A stretch of 62,000 nt of DNA, from positions 530,001 to 592,000 of the forward strand of contig CAJNDS010001713.1 in NCBI GenBank assembly GCA_905221605.1, given 5' to 3'. A program made the position numbers and the translations under genes. Source of the stretch: Symbiodinium natans (lineage: Eukaryota; Sar; Dinophyceae; Suessiales; Symbiodiniaceae). Under the pieces are notes generated by a model, which was not told the DNA's origin, did not search any database, and worked only from the letters and a program-made list of their open reading frames with translations. This document shows positions 1 to 11,139 of this stretch, in pieces (positions within the stretch are counted from its first letter, which is position 1; each line of letters starts with the position of its first letter).

Positions 1-925
1 TTGTTTCCTCGAGCGAGGTCGCCTCCTGTCAAGCAATCCACTCTAGCGAGGTCTTCTCCGAAGGATTGCAATGTCCCTGCGCAAACTTTTGGCCTATGCA
101 ACTTCGTAGCAGGGTTCCCAGCTCAGAGTCTTTCCGCTTCCATTCGCTAACGGTCGGATGTTGTTGATGCTGCCTCGTAGCCTTGTTTGTAAGGCCTCAG
201 CTGAACCAGTAGTAATCCCCATATGGGGCGGAACCTGGCAGCTTTGGACTGATGGCCAAACACTTAGTTGTCAGTAGTTTCTTGAAGCTTTCACCAACCG
301 GTCGCTTGCCGGAAGTCGACACTGAGCAAACTACAACGGGGCAGGTGATTCGGTCCTGTGTCAGATTGGTGATGAGGTTCAAGCATTGGTGCATCATGTT
401 GAAGATGATGGCAGTGTTAGGAACTTGGATTTGGAGCTGGATGATGTTGATGGAGCATCTTCTGATCCACGCAAATGGAAGTGTGGAAACCAAGTCAGTG
501 GTGGAGCGGTACAGGATGGAGGATGAACAATGGCACTGCTATGACCATTTGAGACTGCACTGGTTGGTGGAGTCCGATATTGGCAACCAGATAAAGCTGT
601 TTCTGCGAGTGCGCTTGAGGGGTGGAGGGGTGGGAGGAATGCAGCAAAGCCCCCCAGTCAAAGCCTCCAAAAAGGGGGGGCTAAAGAGAACTGGAAAAGG
701 TGGGTTCTTGTAGTTGTAAAAGGATCTATTGGAGGGTCTCTCAGGCAAGGAGAGTTTTCGCTGTCGAAATCTTCCAATTCCAGCAGCTTACGAGCATCCA
801 CTCTCGGAACTCCCTTTTCGAGCAAGACCAACGCCTGCGGCGGATCCACCCAATGTTGCTGTGGGGGCTTGAAACTGCTGTGACTCGGAAGGAAGTTCAC
901 CACCCCTGTCCTGAATTTTGGAAGG

Positions 926-965
<40 letters not shown>

Positions 966-1002
966 TCCCTCATTTAAGAAAGGATGGCAGCTCAGTTCCA
1001 GA
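1..1002. other. left edge, no gene recognised
   Basis: I see no conserved protein motif on either strand. Open stretches on both strands lack recognisable domains. The only clear structure is an AC dinucleotide tract at 927-963, shortly upstream of the tRNA pair. Confidence 0.5.
927..963. repeat. (AC)n microsatellite
   Basis: An uninterrupted AC dinucleotide run of about 18 units lies 40 bp upstream of the tRNA-Ser gene. Confidence 0.95.
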
Positions 1003-1084
1003 GACACTGTGTCCGAGTGGTTAAGGAGATGGACTAGAAATCCATTGGGCTCTGCCCGCAGGGGTTCGAATCCCCTCGGTGTCG
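1003..1084 (+). tRNA. tRNA-Ser (anticodon AGA)
   Basis: An 82-nt type II tRNA that folds cleanly by hand. The acceptor stem is seven pairs (1003-1009 with 1077-1083, one G-T wobble) with discriminator G1084. The anticodon stem (1029-1033/1041-1045) closes a seven-base loop with AGA at 1036-1038, which reads UCU-family serine codons. The long variable arm is a GGGC/GCCC hairpin at 1047-1057, as serine tRNAs require. The T arm has a GGTTCGAATCC B-box at 1063-1073. No intron is seen. It lies 35 bp upstream of a tRNA-Sec gene on the same strand. T4 runs at 1094-1097 and 1103-1106 could end RNA polymerase III transcription. SerRS charges both Ser and Sec tRNAs, so the pairing makes functional sense, although linkage may be chance. 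Confidence 0.95.
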
Positions 1085-1119
1085 AATATGTGGTTTTCTA
1101 TATTTTGGTGTTACATGGT

Positions 1120-1206
1120 GCCAGGGTGAGTCAGGCTGGTGCCTGGACATGGCTTCAGTCCATGGGGCATGGGGACATGCAGGGGCTCGATTCCCCCTCT
1201 CTGGCG
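1120..1206 (+). tRNA. selenocysteine tRNA (anticodon UCA)
   Basis: An 87-nt gene with the hallmarks of eukaryotic tRNA-Sec. It has a 9/4 architecture: a nine-position acceptor stem (1120-1128 with 1197-1205, including a U-U mismatch at position 8 as in animal tRNA-Sec) and a four-pair T stem (1182-1185/1193-1196). The D stem is six pairs with a TGGT loop (1132-1147). The anticodon loop 1153-1159 carries TCA at 1155-1157, which decodes UGA. A long variable hairpin (GCATG/CATGC) and discriminator G1206 complete it. The B-box is close to consensus. It implies UGA recoding through the SerRS/PSTK/SepSecS/EFsec pathway. The alternative, an opal suppressor derived from tRNA-Ser, is unlikely given the 9/4 fold and six-pair D stem. 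A satellite monomer begins only a few bases downstream. Confidence 0.93.
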
Positions 1207-1210
1207 TTTG

Positions 1211-1326
1211 AAAGTGCTCTGTTGTGTTTTTTCTTTGTGGTGGAAAAAAAGCGCATGCAACCCCAAGATATCTTGAAAATATCTTGGTTTCTATCTTCTG
1301 TGCTTTGTTGTGCTTTTTGGAAGCAC
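1211..1326 (-). repeat. solitary monomer of the GATATC satellite
   Basis: This stretch is one monomer, in inverted orientation, of the array at 2600-8845. It shows the same landmarks: a TTTGTGGTGG block, an A-run, GCGCATGCAACCCC, the palindromic AAGATATCTT motifs, and the TTCTGTGCTTTGTTG block. It is separated from the main array by about 1.3 kb and abuts the tRNA-Sec gene. Confidence 0.85.
1227..1232 (+). terminator. T6 candidate Pol III terminator
   Basis: A run of six T lies 21 bp after the tRNA-Sec gene. It falls inside the satellite monomer that follows the tRNA, so the repeat itself may supply termination. Confidence 0.6.
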
Positions 1327-1357
1327 TGCTGAAAAGGTGTCGGCGGACGAGCAGGGG

Positions 1358-1719
1358 GGAAGAATAAGGTTTCCTTTGTCAGCTTGGAACTGGGTCCTAT
1401 ATCGTCGACGTCGTCGTCTGAGTCTGAAAGGGCTCATCAAGCCAGTGTAGATAGTCGTTTAGAAAAGGATTCTTCCTCTACCGTTGGGGATAGCAGTCTT
1501 AAGGGTGGTGAGGTTACCCTGGCCCCGGGTTCTCCCGACGCCCAGAGGGAAGAATAAGGTTTCCTTTGTCAGCTTGGAACTGGGTCCTATATCGTCGACG
1601 TCGTCGTCTGAGTCTGAAAGGGCTCATCAAGCCAGTGTAGATAGTCGTTTAGAAAAGGATTCTTCCTCTACCGTTGGGGATAGCAGTCTTAAGGGTGGTG
1701 AGGTTACCCTGGCCCCGGG
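1358..1719. repeat. 190-bp tandem duplication
   Basis: The 172 bp at 1358-1529 recur at 1548-1719 with an offset of 190 bp and appear identical, separated by an 18-bp spacer. The duplicated segment contains an 11-bp near-repeat of GTCGTC. An open frame runs through the second copy to 1939, but its serine- and acid-rich product has no recognisable domain, so I do not call it a gene. Confidence 0.9.
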
Positions 1720-2599
1720 GCCCCCAAAAGGAGGAAGGAATTTCTGGAACGCAAGAGACATGGCTGAAGTGCACCTGGATCAGGAAAAGGGTGTGGCATT
1801 TTCTGAGGGTGACGCAACAGTGAAGCCTGCGGTTCTTGGTGATCAGGTTCCCAATGTGGAAGAGAGTGGTGTTTCAGCAGCAGAAGTTGGTGGTGGATAC
1901 GGTACCTGGCTGTCAGGAAATGGTTTCCGGAAAAGATGAGGGTTTGGGGAAAAAGCTGGATGTATCTGCAGACGAGTCTTCCCAAACTATTGCCGGGACG
2001 TCCGCCTTTCGATACTTCTGGTAGCACTGATGAAATGCCTGGCGTGGGGGTCAAGGCAGAAGCCAGCACCAATGAAGTGCGGGCTAGTGTGCCGACGAAA
2101 GCCTGGAGTGCGCATGGAGCACGGTTTGAGGCACCTGGTGGTACAAGCTCCGCAACCGACTGTGACAATGGGATTCTTTTCTGGTAACCATGGAGCCAAA
2201 GGAGCCTCCGAGGAAACGGAGAGCGTGAACGAAGTAAAATACACGGCTTATGGGTTCCTTGACCACAGGCTTAGACTTATCACCATCCATTATAACGGAC
2301 TCTACACCACAGGATAACAGTACCAAATAGCTGGGTCTTGGAGATGGGGTTTTTTGCACACGCCATTACTATTATTTGGGCGTGTTATTATTATTATTAT
2401 TGTTATGATATCACCATTATTTCGTACGGGCTTGTTACGTTCATATTATATTATTTCTAGAAAGTGAAGAGAACAACGTGAACGCAATTATAATACAAGT
2501 GAGTGAAAAATAGAGAACGAAACGCGTGATTATAACAAGTGGAACAAGAACAGTAATAATATTATTGCAATGAACACGTGAAGCGCGAATAATATTATT
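1720..2599. other. unassigned; AT-rich toward the array
   Basis: No recognisable gene. From about 2340 the composition becomes strongly AT-rich, with an ATT trinucleotide run (2385-2404) and several AATAATATTATT-like palindromic stretches, before satellite monomers begin near 2600. Confidence 0.5.
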
Positions 2600-5500
2600 A
2601 ACCCCGAAATATCTTGAAGATATCTTGAAGATATCTTGGTTTCTATCTTCTGTGCTTTGTTTTGCTTTGTGAAGCTTTGTGGTGGGAAAAAAGCCAAGAT
2701 ATCTTCAAGATATCTCGGGGTTGAATGCGCTTATTTACCACCACAAAGCTCCGAAAAAAAGCACAACAAAGAACTGAAGATAGAAACCAAGATATGTTCA
2801 AGAAGATGTCTTCAAGATGGAAGCACAACAAAGAACTGAAGATAGAAACCAAGATATCTTCAAGATATCTTCAAGATATCTTCCAGATATCTCGGGGTTG
2901 AATGCGCTTTTTTTTTCTACTACAAAGCTCCCAAAAAAGACAACGAAGCACAGAAGATAGAAACCAAGATATCTTCAAGATATCTCGGGGTTGAATGCGT
3001 TTTTTTTTTTCCACCACAAAGCTCCCAAAAAGCACAACAAAGCACAGAAGATAGAAACCAAGATATCTTCAAGATATCTCGGGGTGAATGCGCTTTTTTC
3101 CACCACAAAGCTCCCAAAAAACACAACAAAGCACAGAAGATAGAAACCAAGATATCTTCAAGATATCTCGGGGTTGCATGCGCTTTTTTTCCACCACAAA
3201 GAAGCTCCGAAAAAACACAACAAAGCACAGAAGATAGAAACCAAGATATCCTCAAGATATCTCGGGGTTGAATGCGCTTTTTTTCCACCACAAAGCTCCC
3301 AAAAAGCACAACAAAACACAGAAGATAGAAACCAAGATATCTTCAAGATATCTTCAAAATATATCTCGGGGTTGAATGCGCTTTTTTACCACCACAAAGC
3401 TCCCAAAAAGCACAACAAAGAACTGAAGATAGAAACCAAGATATCTTCAAGATATCTCGGGGTTGAATGCGCTTTTTTATCACCACAAAGCTCCCAAAAA
3501 GCACAACAAAGAACTGAAGATAGAAACCAAGATATCTTCAAGATATCTTCAAGATATCTCGGGGTTGAATGCGCTTTTTTTTTTTTCCACCACAAAGCCC
3601 CAAAAAGCACAACAAAGCACAGGGTAGAAACCAAGATATCTTCAAGATATCTCCGGGTTGCATGCGCTTTTTTCCCACCATAAAGCTTCACAAAGCAAAA
3701 CAAAGCACAGAAGATAGAAACCAAGATATCTTCAAGATATCTCGGGTCGAATACGTTTTTTTTTGTCACCACAAAGCTCCAAAAAAACACAACAAAGCAC
3801 AGAAGATAGAAACCAAGATATCTTCAAGATATCTTCAAGATATCTTCAAGATATCTCGGGGTTGAATGCGCTTTTTTTCCACCACAAAGCTCCCAAAAAG
3901 CACAACGAAGCACAGGATAGAAAACAAGATATCTTCAAGATATCTCCGGGTTGCATGCGCTTTTTTCCCACCACAAAGCTTCACAAAGCAAAACAAAGCA
4001 CAGAAGATAGAAACCAAGATATCTTCAAGATATTTTCAAGATATCTCGGGGTTGAATGCGCTTTTTTACCACCACAAAGCTCCCAAAAAGCACAACAAAG
4101 AACTGAAGATAGAAGCCAAGATATCTTCAAGATATCTTCAAGATATCTTGGGGTTGAATGCGCTTTTTTTTTCCCACCACAAAGCTCCCAAAAAGCACAA
4201 CGAAGCACAGAAGATAGAAACCAAGATATCTTCAAGATATCTCGGGGTTGAATGCGCTTATTTACCACCACAAAGCTCCCAAAAAAAGCACAACAAAGAA
4301 CTGAAGATAGAAACCAAGATATGTTCAAGAAGATATCTTCAAGATGGGTTGAATGCGCTTTTTTTTTTCCCACCACAAAGCTCCCAAAAAAGATAGAAAC
4401 CAAGATATCTTCAAGATATCTCGGGGTTGTATGCGCGTTTTTTTCTCCACCACAAAGCTCCCAAAAAGCACAACAAAGCACAGAAGATAGAAACCAAGAT
4501 ATCTTCAAGATATCTCGGGGTTGAATGCGCTTTTTTTCCACCACAAAGAAGCTCCGAAAAAACACAACAAAGCACAGAAGATAGAAACCAAGATATGTTC
4601 AAGATATCTCGGGGTTGAATGCGCTTATTTACCACAAAGCTCCCAAAAAGCACAACAAAGAACTGAAGATAGAAACCAAGATATATCTCGGGGTTGAATT
4701 TTCCACCACAAAGCTCCCAAAAAGCACAACAAAACACAGAAGATAGAAACCAAGAAAGATATCTCGGGGTTGAATGCGCTTTTTTACCACCACAAAACTC
4801 CCAAAAAAGCACAACAAAGAACTGAAGATAGAAACCAAGATATCTTCAAGATATCTTCAAGATATCTTCAAGATATCTCGGGGTTGAATGCGCTTTTTTT
4901 TCCACCACAAAGCTCCCAAAAAGCACAACGAAGCACAGAAGATAGAAACCAAGATATCTTCAAGATATCTCGGGGTTGAATGCGCTTATTTACCACCACA
5001 AAGCTCCCAAAAAGCACAACAAAGAACTGAAGATAGAAACCAAGATATGTTCAAGAAGATATATTCAAGATGGGTTGAATGCGTTTTTTTTTTTCTACTA
5101 CAAAGCTCCCAAAAAAGACAACGAAGCACAGAAGATAGAAACCAAGATATCTTCAAGATATCTCGGGGTTGAATGCGCTTTTTTTTTTCCACCACAAAGC
5201 TCCCAAAAAGCACAACAAAGCACAGAAGATAGAAACCAAGATATCTTCAAGATATCTCGGGTTGAATGCGCTTTTTTCCACTGCAAAGCTCCCCAAAAAC
5301 ATAACAAAGCACAGAAGATAGAAACCAAGATATTTTCAAGATATCTTCAAGATATCTCGGGGTTGAATGCGCTTTTTTTCCACCACAAAGCTCCCAAAAA
5401 AGCACAACAAAGCACAGAAGATAGAAACCAAGATATCTTCAAGATATCTCGGGGTTGCATGCGCTTTTTTTTCCACCACAAAAAAGCTCCGAAAAAACAC

Positions 5501-8500
5501 AACAAAGCACAGAAGATAGAAACCAAGATATCCTCAAGATATCTCGGGGTTGAATTTTCCACCACAAAGCTCCTCCCAAAAAGCACAACAAAACACAGAA
5601 GATAGAAACCAAGATATCTTCAAGATATCTTCAAAATATATCTCGGGGTTGAATGCGCTTTTTTACCACCACAAAGCTCCCAAAAAGCACAACAAAGAAC
5701 TGAAGATAGAAACCAAGATATCTTCAAGATATCTTCAAGATATCTCGGGGTTGAATGCGCTTTTTTTCCACCACAAAGGTCCCAAAAATCACAACGAAGC
5801 ACAGGATAGAAACCAAGATATCTTCAAGATATCTCCGGGTTGCATGCGCTTTTTTTCCACACAAAGCTTCACAAAGCAAAACAAAGCACAGAAGATAGAA
5901 ACCAAGATATCTTCAAGATATCTCGGGGTTGAATACGTTTTTTTTGTCACCACAAAGCTCCCAAAAAGCACAACAAGGCACAGAAGATAGAAACCAAGAT
6001 ATCTTCAAGATATCTTCAAGATATCTTCAAAATATCTTCAAGATATCTCGGGGTTGAATGCGCTTTTTTTCCACCACAAAGCTCAGATAGAAACCAAGAT
6101 ATCTTCAAGATATCTCCGGGTTGCATGCGCTTTTTTCCCACCACAAAGCTTCACAAAGCAAAACAAAGCACAGAAGATAGAAAGCAAGATATACACCAAG
6201 ATATCTTCAAGATATCTTCAAGATATCTCGGGGTTGAATGCGCTTTTTTACCACCACAAAGCTCCCAAAAAGCACAACAAAGAACTGAAGATAGAAACCA
6301 AGATATCTTCAAGATATCTTCAAGATATCTCGGGGTTGAATGCGCTTTTTTTCCACCACAAAGCTCCTAACAACAAAGCACAGAAGATAGAAACCAAGAT
6401 ATCTTCAAGATATCTCGGGGTTGCATGCGCTTTTTTTCCACCACAAAGAAGCTCCGAAAAAACACAACAAAGCACAGAAGATAGAAACCAAGATATCCTC
6501 AAGATATCTCGGGGTTGAATTTCCACCACAAAGCTCCCAAAAAGCACAACAAAACACAGAAGATAGAAACCAAGATATCTTCAATTCAAGATATCTTCAA
6601 GATATCTCGGGGTTGAATGCGCTCTTTTACCACCACAAAGCTCCCAAAAAGCACAACAAAGAACTGAAGATAGAAACCAAGATATGTTCAAGAAGATATC
6701 TTCAAGATGGGTTGAATGCGCTTTTTTTTTTCTACTACAAAGCTCCCAAAAAAGACAACGAAGCACAGAAGATAGAAACCAAGATATCTTCAAGATATCT
6801 CGGGGTTGAATGCGCTTTTTTCCACCGCAAAGCTCCCCAAAAACATAACAAAGCACAGAAGATAGAAACCAAGATATTTTCAAGATATCTTCAAGATATC
6901 TCGGGGTTGAATGCGCTTTTTTTCCACCACAAAGCTCCCAAAAAGCACAACAAAGCACTTTTGGGAGCTTTGTGGTGGTAAAAAAGCGCATTCAACCCCG
7001 AGATATCTTTCTTGGTTTCTATCTTCTGTGTTTTGTTGTGCTTTTTGGGAGCTTTGTGGTGGAAAATTCAACCCCGAGATATATCTTGGTTTCTATCTTC
7101 AGTTCTTTGTTGTGCTTTTTGGGAGCTTTGTGGTAAATAAGCGCATTCAACCCCGAGATATCTTGAACATATCTTGGTTTCTATCTTCTGTGCTTTGTTG
7201 TGCTTTTTGGGAGCTTTGTGGTGGAAAAAAAAAGCGCATTCATCTTGATTTCTATCTTCTGTGTTTTGTTGTGCTTTTTTGGGAGCTTTGTGGTGGAAAA
7301 AAAAAGCGCATTCAACCCCGAGATATCTTGAAGATATCTTGGTTTCTATCTTCTGTGCTTTGTTGTGCTTTTTGGGAGCTTTGTGGTGGAGCAAAAAAAC
7401 GCGCATACAACCCCGAGATATCTTGAAGATATCTTGGTTTCTATCTTTTTTGGGAGCTTTGTGGTGGGAGAAAAACAAAAGCGCCTTCAACGATATCTTC
7501 AAGATATCTCGGGGTTGAATGCGTTTTTTTTCCACCACAAAGCTCCCAAAAAGCACAACGAAGCACAGGATAGAAACCAAGATATCTTCAAGATATCTCC
7601 GGGTTGCATGCGCTTTTTTCCCACCACAAAGCTTCACAAAGCAAAACAAAGCACAGAAGATAGAAACCAAGATATCTTCAAGATTACTCGGGGTTGAATA
7701 CGTTTTTTTTGTCACCACAAAGCTCCCAAAAAGCACAACAAAGCACAGAAGATAGAAACCAAGATATCTTCAAGATATCTTCAAGATATCTCGGGGTTGA
7801 ATGCGCTTTTTTTTCCACCACAAAGCTCAGGATAGAAACCAAGATATCTTCAAGATATCTCCGGGTTGCATGCGCTTTTTTCCCACCACAAAGCTTCACA
7901 AAGCAAAACAAAGCACAGAAGATAGAAAGCAAGATATACACCAAGATATCTTCAAGATATCTTCAAGATATCTTCAAGATATCTCGGGGTTGAATGCGCT
8001 TTTTTACCACCACAAAGCTCCCAAAAAGCACAACAAAGAACTGAAGATAGAAACCAAGATATCTTCAAGATATCTTCAAGATATCTTCAAGATATCTTCA
8101 AGATATCTCGGGGTTGAATGCGCTTTTTTTTCCACCACAAAGCTCCCAAAAAGCACAACAAAGCACAGAAGATAGAAACCAAGATATCTTCAAGATATCT
8201 CGGGGTTGCATGCGCTTTTTTTCCACCACAAAGAAGCTCCGAAAAAACACAACAAAGCACAGAAGATAGAAACCAAGATATCCTCAAGATATCTCGGGGT
8301 TGAATTTCCACCACAAAGCTCCCAAAAAGCACAACAAAACACAGAAGATAGAAACCAAGATATCTTCAAGATATCTTCAAGATATCTCGGGGTTGAATGC
8401 GCTTTTTTACCACCACAAAGCTCCCAAAAAGCACAACAAAGAACTGAAGATAGAAACCAAGATATCTTCAAGATATCTTCAAGAACAAAGCTCCCAAAAA

Positions 8501-8845
8501 GCACAACGAAGCACAGGATAGAAACCCAGATATCTTCAAGATATCTCCGGGTTGCATGCGCTTTTTTCCCACCACAAAGCAAAACAAAGCACAGAAGATA
8601 GAAACCAAGATATCTTCAAGATATCTCGGGGTTGAAGACGTTTTTTTTGCCACCACAAAGCTCCAAAAAGCACAACAAAGCACAGAAGATAGAAACCAAG
8701 ATCTCTTCAAGATATCTTCAAGATATCTCGGGGTTGAATGCGCTTTTTTTCCACCACAAAGCTCCCAAAAAGCACAGAAGATAGAAACCCAGATATCTTC
8801 AAGATATCTCGGGGTTGAATGCGTTTTTTCCACCACAAAGCTGCC
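2600..8845. repeat. large satellite array, about 65 monomers of 85-120 bp
   Basis: A degenerate tandem array. Each monomer contains one to five overlapping palindromic AAGATATCTTC blocks (EcoRV sites), a CGGGGTTGAATGCGC block, a T-run of 5-11, a CCACCACAAAGCTCCC block, an AGCACAACAAAGCACAG block and GATAGAAACC. Length varies mainly by the number of GATATCTTCAA units and by T-run length. Higher-order similarity is visible: the variant monomers at 6053-6500 recur in the same order at 7799-8290, about 1.75 kb apart. Long open frames occur on both strands because the monomer contains few stop triplets. They are not genes. Confidence 0.97.
6959..7490 (-). repeat. inverted block inside the satellite array
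   Basis: Monomer orientation flips at 6958/6959, where TTTGGGAGC meets its own complement, and flips back near 7490. The block's monomer-by-monomer variants (the short AAAATTC unit, the AAATAAGCGC unit, the GCGCATACAACCCC unit, a truncated unit with a T6 junction) are the reverse complement of the variants at about 4385-4803, with one extra segment in the middle. It is therefore an inverted duplicate of that part of the array rather than independently oriented monomers. Confidence 0.85.
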
Positions 8846-8918
8846 TCTTGCGCCAATCAGCCAAGATGCCTTTTGAGATTTGGCGGACTCGGCCCTGATG
8901 CCCCTCTGTATTTGTAAT

Positions 8919-9105
8919 GGAAGGTTTGACCCGAATAAAAAAGCAAAAACAAAAGCTAAAGACCATTGCCATTTTACAGGAAAATATAGAGGAGCGGCAC
9001 ATCATAAATGTAATTTAGATTATTGTTTCAAACACTTTAAGATTCCTATATTCTTTCATAACCTTAAAAATTATGACGCTCATTTAGTAATATCAAATTT
9101 TGATT
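8919..9105 (+). pseudogene. fragment of a family-B (protein-primed type) DNA polymerase
   Basis: A short AT-rich island, unlike its GC-richer surroundings, encodes an EndoVII/HNH-like zinc motif (DHCHFTGKYRG with a following CN) and then FHNLKNYDAHL. That order, a DHCH..TGK..RG zinc module directly before the Exo-region FHN-x4-DxHL motif, is familiar to me from DNA polymerases of adintoviruses, Polinton/Maverick elements and related large eukaryotic DNA elements. Only about 60 codons survive. No polymerase palm motifs are present, and the frame then runs into a minisatellite. I infer a captured, non-functional remnant. The source (virus, Polinton or linear plasmid) cannot be decided. Confidence 0.7.
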
Positions 9106-9108
9106 TCA

Positions 9109-9850
9109 AATTTGGCTCAAGAGGGACATCTTGGCCGAATCCAGGTTTCAAGTTGGGTCCAAGAGGGGCATCTTGGCCGAATCCAGGTTGGGCATCTTGG
9201 CAAGAGGGGCATCTTTGGCCGAATCCAGGTTTCAAGTTAGGCCCAAGAGGGGCATCTTGAAGCCGAATCCAGGGTTTCAAGTTGGGCGCAAGAGGGCATC
9301 TTGGCCGAATCCAGGTTTCAAGTTGGGCCCAAGAGGGGCATCTTGAAGCCGAATCCAGGGTTTCAAGTTGGGCGCAAGAGGGGCATCTTGGCCGAGCCAG
9401 GCATCTTGGCAGAATCCAGGGCGCAAGAGGGGCACCAGGTTTGAAGTTGGGCCCACTGGGCCGAATCCAGGGTTCATCTTGGCCGAACCCAAAAGCATCT
9501 TGGCCGAATCCAGGTTTCGGATCCAGGTTTCAAGTTGGGCTCAAGAGGGGCATCTTGGCCGAATCCAGGTTTCAAGTTGGGCCCAAGAGGGGCAGCTTGG
9601 CCGAATCCAGGTTTCAAGTTGGGTCCAAGAGGGCATCTTGGCCGATCCAGGTTTCAAGTTCTCAAGAGGGGCGTCTTGGCCGAATCCAGAATCCAGGTTT
9701 CAAGTTGGGCAGTTGGGCCCAAGAAAGGCATCTTGGCCGAATCCAGCTTTCAAGTTGGGCCCAAGAGGGGCATCTTAGTCCAGGGCATCTTGACCGAATC
9801 CAAGGGGCATCTTGGCCGAATCCAGGTTTCAAGTTGGGCCCAAAAGGGAT
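9109..9850. repeat. 42-bp minisatellite
   Basis: About 18 imperfect copies of a 42-bp unit with landmarks TTTCAAGTTGGGCCCAAG, AGGGGCATCTTGG and CCGAATCCAGG. Copies are often truncated. The open frames through it are a by-product of the repeat. It begins directly at the end of the polymerase fragment. Confidence 0.95.
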
Positions 9851-11130
9851 CTCAAAAGGGGCATCCATAACCCTAATAGCAATTTCGCGTATTGGCTGTG
9901 AGGTGAAGGGTGGACACAAGGAGTTCCCAGAAAACGGCACGGCTGATGATGATGTTGGGGATATTGGTGAACCGCCAACTGACGAAGAAGGGGTCGTAGA
10001 TGAGGAGGCCCAACAAGAACGAGACGAGAGCGCACCCTTTTCTGCAGAAGGGTAACAGTTATGGTGTAAGTGGTAATCGAAGAGCCAGCCCAGCATCCCG
10101 AAGCTCCTGCCTTGAGGCCCATCTGTTGCCAGCCTCCCCATACCCTTCCACCGAGAGCTCAGGATCGTGACTTAAGTGGAAATTCTCCCCTTTGCCATGA
10201 AAATCCCAGCAGACCTGTAGCTTCTGCGGGATCCCTTTGGAACCTCCTTTTCCATAGGTATATTTGCTCCTAGCCCATTACATCGAGGATGTTCAAGACA
10301 AGGGTGGCAAGGTTCCAAGAAGGGGCGAGTTTCCTGCACCTCCCCCTGGATCTGGTACAACTGGATTTGGTACAACTGGACATGCTGGTACAACCGATGG
10401 GGCTGCCTCTTCATCGTCAGGGGCGCTGCTGCGACCAATGTGTCGAATCAAACTGGAGGAACCGGTGGAGCCACTTCATCTTTTTTCTGGCATGACATCT
10501 GCAAACGCTGGGACCAATGTGTCAAATCGAACAACGACCACTGCGCGTACAAACCAAGGTGCTGCAGATCAAGCTGCGGATGTACAAGCGGGTACAGTGG
10601 GAACTACCACAACTGCTCCGATTTTGGATTTTGGATCTTGTGAGCCAATCGAAGCGTGGATGGCTAGACAACAGCTGTCGGTTTACACTCCGAGTATGAG
10701 GTGATGTTAAAACTGGGGGTCGAGCGTGTCGCCCAACTTGTCCAACACAAGGAGTTCAGCAGCACGACGCTGAGCGGGTGATGACGCTGCCCTTCAATCC
10801 GGATCAAGCTCTCTCTGGAGACTCTGGAGGAGCTGAAGCTCGTGCGCAACGGGTTGCTGCCAGTGGATCTGGCAATGGCCGGGGGAAGAACCCTGTATAA
10901 GAGATGTTTTGGGTCGTGGGCGTTTTCGGGGTGTTTGGACGCTGGAACAAAGGTCACCGCTGCGTGTGCAACAGCTGAGGTTGGTGGGAGTTTGTGTTCT
11001 GCCGTCTGAAGTTCCTTGTGAAGTTCTGGTTTATCGACAACGGTCGCTTCCTGGTGTTAGGACCATGTGACGGAAATCTTTTTAGCACGATTTGCACATA
11101 CATCTAAGCTGCACTGTGCACAGCCCCACA
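9851..11130 (+). other. unassigned, exon-like fragments
   Basis: Two stretches look weakly coding but match nothing I know. An acidic stretch at about 9900-10050 ends at a TAA. A Thr/Gly/Ala-rich frame at 10264-10704 contains GTTGFGTT-like and TTTTA-like runs, reminiscent only of low-complexity Gag or linker sequence. No start, splice or domain evidence supports a gene model. Confidence 0.25.
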
Positions 11131-11139
11131 AAAAAAAAA

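Noticed and set aside
2600-8845. Dozens of 60-220-codon open frames on both strands of the satellite array
   Set aside because: They simply follow the monomer, encode the same low-complexity peptide in every copy, and exist on both strands. No start context or domain supports them.
2600-8845. CRISPR-like repeat-spacer appearance of the array
   Set aside because: The whole monomer is conserved, there are no unique spacers, and the setting is a eukaryotic nuclear genome.
9105-9120. TTTGGCTCAAG matching the 3' end of the spliced leader
   Set aside because: It coincides with the first copy of the 42-bp minisatellite, whose units read TTGGGCCCAAG or TTGGGCTCAAG, so repeat ancestry explains it.
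9109-9850. Gly/Ser/Trp-rich proteins through the 42-bp repeat
   Set aside because: Frames arise from a period divisible by three. Indels between copies break the phase repeatedly, unlike the coding 39-bp repeat at 52.6 kb.
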